Shown here: positions 8,889 to 15,873 of the stretch, piece by piece | How the letters are laid out: each line of letters starts with the position of its first letter | How positions within the stretch are numbered: position 1 is the first letter of the stretch | The notes under the pieces: generated by a model | The model's input: the letters and a program-made list of their open reading frames with translations, nothing else | Database searches by the model: none | Told to the model about the DNA's origin: nothing | DNA from: an uncultured Alistipes sp. | Lineage (GTDB): Bacteria > Bacteroidota > Bacteroidia > Bacteroidales > Rikenellaceae | NCBI GenBank assembly: GCA_958449275.1 | Contig: CAUDHE010000044.1 | Coordinates: 1 to 22,030, forward strand | DNA: 22,030 nt | Direction: 5' to 3' | Program-made: the position numbers and the translations under genes

Positions 8889-8921
8889 CAAAGTTATAAC
8901 ATTATTTTGCAATAACGCCAA
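8889..8921 (-). promoter_or_regulatory. Probable promoter of the GDPD gene
   Basis: On the minus strand TAACTTTG (complement of 8889-8896) fits the TAnnTTTG -7 consensus. A GTTG lies 22 bases further upstream (8919-8922), slightly too far and not a perfect TTTG. The leader would be about 70 bases to the chosen start at 8811. Confidence 0.5.
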
Positions 8922-9013
8922 CAATGTGCGTTTTTTGGAACGATTATCAACAATTATGCGGCCGCATGCCTTTTTTCGGACATGTTTTTCGCACGATTCC
9001 GGATCGCGGCGCC

Positions 9014-9031
9014 TCCTCCGCCGGCGGAGGA
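9014..9031. repeat. 18-base perfect palindrome upstream of the amino-sugar operon
   Basis: The sequence TCCTCCGCCGGCGGAGGA equals its own reverse complement. It lies about 70 bases upstream of the putative -7 box of the amino-sugar operon and has no T tract. It is therefore more plausibly a DNA-binding site or a structural relic than a terminator. The function is unknown. Confidence 0.6.
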
Positions 9032-9101
9032 CGTTGTCGACAGAAGCCGAACGACGTCGTAATTTTATCGTTGCAGGGGCGATATTGTGAATTATATTTT
9101 A

Positions 9102-9109
9102 TAAATTTG
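9102..9109 (+). promoter_or_regulatory. Putative -7 promoter box of the amino-sugar operon
   Basis: TAAATTTG matches the TAnnTTTG consensus and would give a leader of about 55 bases before the ATG at 9171. No TTTG sits at the usual 19-21 base spacing; the nearest TTG triplets are 14 and 28 bases away. The -33 element is weak, or the promoter may need an activator. Confidence 0.45.
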
Positions 9110-9170
9110 CGGTGAATGGAATTTATTTCCAAGCAAACGGAAAAATATTGAACAAATAATAAACAGAAGA

Positions 9171-11105
9171 ATGAAAAACAAGTATTCGTTACCGCAGGAC
9201 GGCGGTTTGATGCTCGACGGAACTCCGACCGACATCATCCATCGTTACGAAAAAATTCCCACCTCGGTTTTCGAGGTGGAGAGCGACGGCGTAATGTATG
9301 TAGCCGATCAGGTCGTGCGTGCCATCCGTATGCACGAGGCCTCGGGCGAGCAGCGTCTGTTCGCACTCGGACTCACCACGGGCAAGACCCCGATAGGCGT
9401 TTACCGCGAACTGGTGAACCGCTTCAAGAGCGGCGAGGTGTCGTTCAAGCATGTGGAGGTATACAGTCTCGATGAGTTTTACCCGATCAAGGCCACCGAG
9501 CAGCAAAGCCGCAATTATCGTATTCACGAGGATTTCCTGAGCCATATCGACATTCTGCCCGAGAACGTGCACATAATCGACGGCTCGGTTCCCGTCGACA
9601 AGGTGTCGGCCTACTGTGCCGATTACGACCGCAAGGCACGCAATATCGACCTGATGGTCATCGGCATGGGTGCGCAGGGTCAGATCGGGTTCAACGAACC
9701 CGGATCGTACGCCAAATCGGTGACCCGCATGGTGCAGCTCACCTATCAGTCGCGCAAGGTGCAGGCGGGCCTTTTCTACGGCATCGAGAATACGCCCAAG
9801 ATGGCCATTACGATGGGGTTGAGCACCGTGATGAATACCAAGCGCATAATACTCATGGCATGGGGCGAGGATAAGGCCGACGTGGTCAGCAAGGTCGTCG
9901 AGGGCGAAGCGACACGTCTTATTCCCGCGTCGCTGTTGCAGAATCATCCCAACATCGAGGCTGTCGTGGACGATCCCGCGGCCGATTATCTCACGGTGAA
10001 GAAGGCTCCGTGGCTGGTGGGTCCCTGCAACTGGACTCCGCGTCTGGTACGCAAGGCTGTCGTTTGGCTGTGCGGTGTCGTGGAGAAACCCATCCTCAAG
10101 CTCACTTATACGGATTACATCGAACACTCGCTGGGCGAATTGCTCGAGGCCGTGGGAAGCTCTTACGATGCGGTGAACATAAAGGTGTTCAACGATCTTC
10201 AGCACACCATCACGGGCTGGCCGGGCGGCAAACCCAATGCCGACGACTCTACGCGCCCCGTGCCGTCGACCCCTTTCCCCAAGCGCGTGATTATCTTCTC
10301 GCCGCATCCCGACGACGACGTGATCTCGATGGGAGGTACGTTTATCCGTCTGGTGGAGCAGGGCCACGACGTGCATGTAGCTTACGAAACATCGGGTAAT
10401 GTGGCCGTACACGACGACGTGGTGATACAGAATCTCGACACGGCCCGCGAACTCGGACTCGGCGATCGCGTGGACGAGGTGCGCGAGATCATAGCTTCGA
10501 AGAAAAAGGGCGAGCCCGAACCCCGTGCTCTGCTCAACATCAAGGGCGCCATTCGTCGTGCCGAGGCGCGTGCCGCAGTACGTTCTTTCGGCCTGAACGA
10601 AAATACCAATGCTCACTTCCTGAATCTGCCGTTCTACGAGACGGGCGGCATAAAGAAGGGCCAGCGTACCGACAAGGATATAGAGATCATTACGAAACTG
10701 CTGCTCGAGGTGAAACCTCATCAGATATATCTGGCGGGCGATTTGGCCGATCCTCACGGCACGCATCGCGTCTGCACCGAAGCCGTGCTGGAGGCGTTGA
10801 GCCGTCTGGAGGGCGAGGAGTGGCTCAAGGAGTGCGTTATCTGGCTCTATCGCGGCGCATGGATGGAGTGGGAGATCGGCATGGTCGACATGGCGGTGCC
10901 GTTGAGTCCCGACGAACTTATCAAAAAGCGTCATGCCATCTACCGCCACCTCTCGCAGAAGGATATCGTCCCCTTCCCGGGCGACGACAGCCGCGAATTC
11001 TGGCAGCGTGCCGAAGAGCGTACGCAGAACACGGCCCGCCTTTACGATCTGTTGGGCATGGCCGAATACCAAGCTATCGAAGTTTTCGTTAAAATGAAGT
11101 TATAA
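9171..11105 (+). CDS. NagB-like (glucosamine-6-phosphate deaminase fold) / PIG-L (LmbE) deacetylase fusion protein
   Basis: This 644-residue cytoplasmic protein joins two domains. Residues about 35-290 have the NagB fold: GLTTGKTPIG (67-76, sugar-phosphate loop), SLDEF with Asp101 (E. coli Asp72 position), and GMGAQGQIGFNEP (165-177). In canonical NagB this last motif is G-x-G-x-D-G-H-x-A-F-N-E-P, so the catalytic Asp141 and His143 are replaced by Gln169 and Gln171, while Glu176 is kept. Residues about 370-590 form a PIG-L/LmbE domain: HPDDD (379-383) and DPHGTH (527-532), resembling the zinc-binding motifs of sugar N-deacetylases. There is no signal peptide. NagB-LmbE fusions annotated as glucosamine-6-phosphate deaminase are known in Bacteroidetes. 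Deaminase activity of this half is doubtful, and deacetylation of an amino-sugar phosphate is an inference. Canonical nagB starts 5 bases downstream. Confidence 0.88.
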   Translation: MKNKYSLPQDGGLMLDGTPTDIIHRYEKIPTSVFEVESDGVMYVADQVVRAIRMHEASGEQRLFALGLTTGKTPIGVYRELVNRFKSGEVSFKHVEVYSLDEFYPIKATEQQSRNYRIHEDFLSHIDILPENVHIIDGSVPVDKVSAYCADYDRKARNIDLMVIGMGAQGQIGFNEPGSYAKSVTRMVQLTYQSRKVQAGLFYGIENTPKMAITMGLSTVMNTKRIILMAWGEDKADVVSKVVEGEATRLIPASLLQNHPNIEAVVDDPAADYLTVKKAPWLVGPCNWTPRLVRKAVVWLCGVVEKPILKLTYTDYIEHSLGELLEAVGSSYDAVNIKVFNDLQHTITGWPGGKPNADDSTRPVPSTPFPKRVIIFSPHPDDDVISMGGTFIRLVEQGHDVHVAYETSGNVAVHDDVVIQNLDTARELGLGDRVDEVREIIASKKKGEPEPRALLNIKGAIRRAEARAAVRSFGLNENTNAHFLNLPFYETGGIKKGQRTDKDIEIITKLLLEVKPHQIYLAGDLADPHGTHRVCTEAVLEALSRLEGEEWLKECVIWLYRGAWMEWEIGMVDMAVPLSPDELIKKRHAIYRHLSQKDIVPFPGDDSREFWQRAEERTQNTARLYDLLGMAEYQAIEVFVKMKL

Positions 11106-11110
11106 CCGTT

Positions 11111-11902
11111 ATGAGAGTCATCATAGAGAACAATGCGGCCGAGGCGGGCCGTTGGGCTGCGCATTACGTCGCGGATCAGATAAACGCCAAAGCCGCCGCG
11201 TGCGGCGAACCTTTCGTGCTGGGACTGCCTACGGGATCGACCCCGCTGGGCATGTATGCCGAACTCATCGCACTGAACAAGGCCGGCAAGGTGTCGTTCG
11301 CCAACGTCGTTACATTCAACATGGACGAATACGTGGGTCTTCCCGAGGAGCACCCCGAGAGCTATCACTCGTTCATGTGGAACAACTTCTTCTCGCATAT
11401 CGACATCAAGCGCGAGAACGTCAACATCCTGAACGGCAATGCTGCCGACCTCGATGCCGAGTGCGCCTCTTACGAGGAGCGCATAGCGGCTGCGGGCGGG
11501 ATCGACCTCTTCATCGGCGGCGTGGGCGAGGACGGTCATCTGGCTTTCAACGAACCATTCTCATCGCTCGATTCGCGTACGCGCGTAAAGACACTGACGG
11601 AGGATACGATCATCGTCAACTCGCGCTTCTTCGACAACGACGTGACCAAAGTACCCAAGCTCGCCCTTACCGTCGGCGTAGGCACCGTATGTTCGGCCAA
11701 GCAGGTGCTGGTGCTGGCGCTGGGTCACAAGAAGGCGCGTGCCGTGCAGCAGTGCGTCGAGGGTGCGGTGTCGCATGCCTGGACCATCACGGCGTTGCAG
11801 ATGCATCCCAAAGGCATTCTGGTGTGCGACGAACCCGCCGTCGGCGAGCTTAAGGTGAACACCTATCGCTATTTCAAGGACATAGAGAAGTGTAATTTAT
11901 AA
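11111..11902 (+). CDS. nagB: Glucosamine-6-phosphate deaminase
   Basis: It converts glucosamine-6-phosphate to fructose-6-phosphate plus ammonia, feeding amino sugars into glycolysis. The product has 263 residues (E. coli NagB 266) and aligns without shift through the active site: GLPTGSTPLG (38-47), Asp72 in NMDEYVGLP, and GVGEDGHLAFNEP with Asp141, His143 and Glu148. Further downstream are SRFFDNDVTKVP, ALTVGVGT and a typical C-terminal VNTYRYF. It begins 5 bases after the fusion gene and is followed 12 bases later by deoD, so the genes form one operon. In contrast to its neighbour, every catalytic residue is intact, making it the likely working deaminase of the pair. Whether allosteric GlcNAc-6-phosphate control is kept was not assessed. 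Confidence 0.97.
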   Translation: MRVIIENNAAEAGRWAAHYVADQINAKAAACGEPFVLGLPTGSTPLGMYAELIALNKAGKVSFANVVTFNMDEYVGLPEEHPESYHSFMWNNFFSHIDIKRENVNILNGNAADLDAECASYEERIAAAGGIDLFIGGVGEDGHLAFNEPFSSLDSRTRVKTLTEDTIIVNSRFFDNDVTKVPKLALTVGVGTVCSAKQVLVLALGHKKARAVQQCVEGAVSHAWTITALQMHPKGILVCDEPAVGELKVNTYRYFKDIEKCNL

Positions 11903-11914
11903 TATAAAAACGTT

Positions 11915-12625
11915 ATGGCAAATACTCCCACACCCCACATAGGGGCCGTCGCGGGCGAAATCGCCGACAAGGTGATAATGGCGGGCGATCCGTTGCGCGC
12001 CAAGGTTATGGCCGAGCGTTTTCTGGAAAACCCCGTGCAGTATAACAACGTACGCGGCATGCTCGGATTCACGGGTACATACAAGGGCAAACGCATATCG
12101 GTGCAGGGCCACGGCATGGGCATACCGTCGATAGGCATATATTCTTACGAACTGTTCAATTTCTACGGTGTGAAGAGCATCATCCGTACCGGTTCGGCAG
12201 GGGCTTTCGATCCCGATTTGGAACTCGGCGACGTGGTGATAGGCATGGGTTCATGCACCGACTCCAATTACGGCGCGCAGTTCCGTCTGCCGGGTACGTT
12301 CGCTCCGATAGCCGATTTCGGTCTGGTGCGCGCCGCCGCCGAGAAAGCGGAAGGGATGGGCATACGCTACAAGGTCGGCAATCTGCTGGCGAGCGACGTC
12401 TTCTACGGCGACGATCCCGAGGGCTGGAAAGCTTGGCAGAAGATGGGTGTGCTGGCCGTGGAGATGGAGGCTGCCGCACTATATATGAACGCGGCTCGCA
12501 GCGGCAACAAGGCCCTGTGCATCTGCACAGTGTCCGATTCGTTGGTAAAGGGCTCCGCATGTACTGCCGAACAGCGTCAGAACAGCTTCACCAACATGAT
12601 GGAGATGGCTTTCGACATCATCTGA
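11915..12625 (+). CDS. deoD: Purine-nucleoside phosphorylase, DeoD (hexameric) type
   Basis: It phosphorolyses purine (deoxy)nucleosides to the free base and (deoxy)ribose-1-phosphate. The product is 236 residues, usual for the hexameric class. All E. coli DeoD active-site residues are present at an offset of four: His8, Gly24-Asp25 and Arg28 in AGDPLRA, Arg47, Arg91 and Ser94 in RTGSAGA, the VEMEA segment with Glu183, Met184 and Glu185, Ser207-Asp208 in VSDSLV, and Arg221. It lies 12 bases after nagB and 13 bases before the AlkD-like gene. The released pentose phosphate and the products of nagB both enter central sugar metabolism, which may explain the shared operon. Confidence 0.97.
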   Translation: MANTPTPHIGAVAGEIADKVIMAGDPLRAKVMAERFLENPVQYNNVRGMLGFTGTYKGKRISVQGHGMGIPSIGIYSYELFNFYGVKSIIRTGSAGAFDPDLELGDVVIGMGSCTDSNYGAQFRLPGTFAPIADFGLVRAAAEKAEGMGIRYKVGNLLASDVFYGDDPEGWKAWQKMGVLAVEMEAAALYMNAARSGNKALCICTVSDSLVKGSACTAEQRQNSFTNMMEMAFDII

Positions 12626-12638
12626 TCCGCTGCGAGAC

Positions 12639-13334
12639 ATGCCCGCGGCGGATTACATAGCCGATCGGTTGCGGGAGTTGCGCGACGAGGGTTATCGCGA
12701 TTTTCATGCGCGTTTGATCCCTACGGTCGATCCGACGAGGATCATCGGTGTGCGCACTCCCGACCTCAGGCGGTTGGCGCGCGAGGTTGCGCGCGACGAC
12801 GAGTTGTCGGAGCGGTTTCTGGCCGAACTTCCCCACCGTTATTACGAGGAGAATAATCTCCACGGCGCGTTGTTGTGCCTGAGGATAAAGGATATCGACG
12901 GTCTGTTCGCCGAACTCGACCGATTTTTGCCCTATGTCGACAATTGGGCCACGTGCGACATGCTCTCGCCCAAGCTCTTCGCCCGTCATCCCGACGCGGC
13001 GGAGCGAAAAATCACGGAGTGGCTCGGCAGCGGGCATATTTATACGGTACGTTTCGGTGTGGTGTCGCTGCTCGGATTCTTTTTGGACGAGCGGTTCCGT
13101 CCCGAACATTTCGAATTGTTGCGCACGCTGAAGTTCGGGGAGTACTACATCGACATGGCCGTGGCGTGGTATTTCAGTTTCGCACTCATCAAACAGTGGG
13201 ATGCGGCTTTGCCGATCGTGGAGAGCGGAACGCTGGATAAACGCGTTCATAACATGACTATTCAAAAAGCCGTCGACAGCCTCCGCATAACGCCCGAACG
13301 TAAAGACCGTCTGCGTACGCTGCGACGGCGGTAG
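12639..13334 (+). CDS. AlkD-like DNA alkylation repair protein (HEAT-repeat glycosylase)
   Basis: The product is 231 residues and all-helical, of the AlkD family, which excises N3- and N7-alkylated purines using HEAT-like repeats without base flipping. Trp103 and Asp107 in DNWATCD have the spacing of the AlkD catalytic pair Trp109/Asp113. Arg138 in YTVRFG and Trp177 in AVAWYF match AlkD Arg148 and Trp187 in order and approximate spacing. The sequence IGVRTPDLR near residue 36 and the HNM-IQKA stretch near the end are also typical. The start at 12639 is 13 bases after deoD, so it is probably the last gene of the amino-sugar/purine operon. No clear terminator follows before the next gene. Activity is inferred from motifs. 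Confidence 0.9.
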   Translation: MPAADYIADRLRELRDEGYRDFHARLIPTVDPTRIIGVRTPDLRRLAREVARDDELSERFLAELPHRYYEENNLHGALLCLRIKDIDGLFAELDRFLPYVDNWATCDMLSPKLFARHPDAAERKITEWLGSGHIYTVRFGVVSLLGFFLDERFRPEHFELLRTLKFGEYYIDMAVAWYFSFALIKQWDAALPIVESGTLDKRVHNMTIQKAVDSLRITPERKDRLRTLRRR

Positions 13335-13403
13335 AGGCTGTTTTTTCGGCGCAACCTGCCCGAATCACACGATTTTCACGAATTTTACACCCAATACCCT
13401 ATA

Positions 13404-15812
13404 ATGATGAAACGTCTTGTCTTTTTGATCTTCGCCGTCGCATGTGCCTCGGCGGTTTTCGCGCAGAACACCGCGAGCGTGAGCGGCCGCGTAACCGACG
13501 CCTCCACGGGCGACCCCATAGATTTCGCCGATGTGGTCGTTATCGACGACGATAACAACACCGTGGCTTCGGGGACGGTGCGCGAAGGGCGTTTCGCGAT
13601 CGAACGCGTGCGCGAGGGCGAACATACGCTGTCGATTCTTCTGGTCGGCTATCAACCCTACGACAGTAGGATCGATTTCCGCAAGGGTGAAAAAATCGAA
13701 CTCGGCAACATTCGGCTCTCGATGATCGAAACGGGGCTGAAGGAGGTGACCGTGACGGGCCGACGCAGTCAGATAGTGTATAAACTCGACCGTCAACGCA
13801 TAAACGCCTCGTCGGTGTTGTCGGCCTCGGGCGGCACGGCCGTCGATGTGCTCCAATCGACCCCTTCGGTGCGCGTGGATGCCGACGGCGAGGTATCGTT
13901 CCGCGGCAGTACGGGTTTTCTGGTCTATGTGGACGGTAAACCGAGCATGCTGGAGGGTACGCAGGCGCTGCAACAGATCGCGGCGTCGAATATCGAGGAC
14001 ATAGAGATCATAACCACGCCCTCGGCGCGTTACAAAACCGACGGCGACGCGGGCATAATAAACATAGTCACCAAACGACGGACGGACGAAGGTGTGAGCG
14101 GTTCGGCGAATGTGGCGGGCAGTACCATAGGTTCGTGGAGCGGCGATCTGCTGTTGAGCTATCGCAAGGGTGCGCATCGCTGGTATGTCGGCGGTGCGGG
14201 ATCGGACTTGAAAGGCAAGAGCGACTTCAGCCAGATGAAAACCACCGTCGTGGATGATTTCGTAACCACTTCCGATGCCGACGGCACGCGTCACAGCCGC
14301 AAACCGTCGGGAATAGGACGCATAGGCTGGGAGTACGACAACCGTCGCCACGACCTGCTGGTAGAGTTTCAAAGCGGCGACGCGGTAAATGCCCGCGGCG
14401 GCGACATGAGCTATTACGAACACCGCATGCAGGGCGACGTTGTGTTGAACGATAACGTCTACGAGAGCCACGACCGCTATTCGAACGAAAAGAGTCTGGC
14501 GCAGTTGGCCACGGACTATACGTTCCGTCTGAACGAACGCGGCGACAAGATATCGGTCGTAGGACGCTTGCGTTACGACTGGTATGCGCTGGAGTATACG
14601 GAGAGCAACATGTTCGACACCTCGGGCGTGCGTTACGAGGGTACGCGCGGATACGAAAAGGAGCATCATTGGGATTTCGACGGCACGGCCGCCTACGAAC
14701 TCAACTACCGTCCCGACGGCAAACTGGAGCTCGGTTATCAATACACGTCATACAGCGAGCACGGTGATTACAATATCAAATACTGGGATCGCAGCATGTC
14801 CGATTTCGTGTGGCAGGACGATCTGCACGCCCCCTTCTTCTATCGTCGTCAGATCCATTCGGGATACCTGATGCTGAACGACAAGTTCGGCCCCGTGGAA
14901 TTTGACGCGGGCGTGAGGGCCGACCGCACCATAGACGAACTCGCGATCGCCGTGGAGGGCGCCGACCGCCACATAACGCGCATGGAGCTGTTCCCCTCGG
15001 CGCATGTGGCCTACACCGCTCCGCACGACAATATCCTCTCGCTCGGCTACTCCTATCGCACCAACCGCCCTGGAATATGGCAGTTGGAACCCTACATCAC
15101 TTACGAGGATTATTATACCAAACAGATCGGCAATCCCGATATCGCACCCGAGTATATCCATTCTCTCGAAGCGGGTTATCGCAAGACCATCGCCGAGGAG
15201 AATACCATAGCTGTTACGGGATTCTATCGCCATCGTCGCGGCGTACGCGACCGCGTTCGCGTGGCATACGAACCCGGCGTAACGCTCGATTCGCTGATAA
15301 ACGCAGGTAACGACCGCTCGATCGGACTGGAGCTGAACGCCCGCGTGAAGGTGGCGCGCCGATGGGACATGACGGTAAACGGAAGCGTGTTCGGTTACAA
15401 GTTCACGAGCCGCTACGAAGGGTGTATCGACAATTCGAACACCAATTACGCATTCTCCATGATAAACAATTTCTCGGCGGGACGCAATACGAGCATACAG
15501 TTCGACGCCAACGTCGTGGGACCTGCCGTGCTTACGCAGGGCCGCGAGAAGGGATACTGCTATTTCGATCTGGCGCTGCGCCGTAATCTGTTCGGCAATC
15601 GCGTTACGGTGGCCGTCGTGGCTCACGACGTATTCCGCACGGCCCGTTATCGCAACAGCCGCGTTACGCCCGTGCTTATATCCTCTACGTACGTGCGGCC
15701 TAAGTACCCCAACATAGTTCTGTCGCTCGGTTATTCGTTCAATGCCGCGAGTCGCAAGGAGCATTCGGGAGCCGTCTCTTCGGGAGCCGTGTTCGAGGGT
15801 AAGGATTTTTAG
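13404..15812 (+). CDS. TonB-dependent receptor-like outer-membrane beta-barrel protein
   Basis: This 802-residue outer-membrane protein has a signal peptide (MMKRLVFLIFAVACASAVFAQ, cut after about residue 21). The ATG at 13407 is an equally possible start. Residues about 25-105 are a carboxypeptidase-regulatory-like beta domain (VSGRVTDASTGDPIDFADV). Residues about 112-228 are a plug-like domain with KEVTVTGRR, VDVLQSTPSV, FLVYVDGKPS and GDAGIINIVTKR. The rest is a beta-barrel resembling the Bacteroidetes outer-membrane barrel family next to TonB receptors, with YRTNRPGIWQLEPY in the middle and a terminal F. It is not SusC-type: the length is shorter and no susD follows. The ligand is unknown. 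It starts 69 bases after the AlkD-like gene. I could not find a clear promoter in between. Confidence 0.9.
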   Translation: MMKRLVFLIFAVACASAVFAQNTASVSGRVTDASTGDPIDFADVVVIDDDNNTVASGTVREGRFAIERVREGEHTLSILLVGYQPYDSRIDFRKGEKIELGNIRLSMIETGLKEVTVTGRRSQIVYKLDRQRINASSVLSASGGTAVDVLQSTPSVRVDADGEVSFRGSTGFLVYVDGKPSMLEGTQALQQIAASNIEDIEIITTPSARYKTDGDAGIINIVTKRRTDEGVSGSANVAGSTIGSWSGDLLLSYRKGAHRWYVGGAGSDLKGKSDFSQMKTTVVDDFVTTSDADGTRHSRKPSGIGRIGWEYDNRRHDLLVEFQSGDAVNARGGDMSYYEHRMQGDVVLNDNVYESHDRYSNEKSLAQLATDYTFRLNERGDKISVVGRLRYDWYALEYTESNMFDTSGVRYEGTRGYEKEHHWDFDGTAAYELNYRPDGKLELGYQYTSYSEHGDYNIKYWDRSMSDFVWQDDLHAPFFYRRQIHSGYLMLNDKFGPVEFDAGVRADRTIDELAIAVEGADRHITRMELFPSAHVAYTAPHDNILSLGYSYRTNRPGIWQLEPYITYEDYYTKQIGNPDIAPEYIHSLEAGYRKTIAEENTIAVTGFYRHRRGVRDRVRVAYEPGVTLDSLINAGNDRSIGLELNARVKVARRWDMTVNGSVFGYKFTSRYEGCIDNSNTNYAFSMINNFSAGRNTSIQFDANVVGPAVLTQGREKGYCYFDLALRRNLFGNRVTVAVVAHDVFRTARYRNSRVTPVLISSTYVRPKYPNIVLSLGYSFNAASRKEHSGAVSSGAVFEGKDF

Positions 15813-15873
15813 GATGCCTTTTCGGGTCGCGCTATTTCGTTTTTGAACCGTTTTTGCATTAATTCGCCGTAGT

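Larger units (their letters stand above)
8812..9170. other. Divergent intergenic region with three GC-rich palindromes
   Basis: This gap of about 360 bases separates the divergent GDPD and amino-sugar transcription units. Both ends are AT-rich and carry promoter-like boxes. The middle holds three perfect palindromes: ATGCGGCCGCAT at 8956-8967, an 18-base one centred on GCCGGC at 9014-9031, and ACGACGTCGT at 9051-9060. Two short open frames cross it (8924-9115 plus strand, 8947-9132 minus strand). Neither shows a recognisable protein, and I do not call them genes. Confidence 0.6.

Noticed and set aside
8924..9132. Small open frames on both strands in the divergent intergenic region
   Set aside because: They overlap each other and the promoter boxes, and neither has a recognisable protein motif or signal.
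9189..11072. 627-codon minus-strand open frame opposite the NagB-like/PIG-L fusion gene
   Set aside because: It is a mirror frame of a well-supported gene, has biased composition and no domain, and no promoter supports it.
15813..15873. Possible promoter between the barrel gene and the MFS gene
   Set aside because: TTTG and TAATTCG motifs occur, but with a 14-base spacing and a poor -7 match, so they do not support a promoter call.
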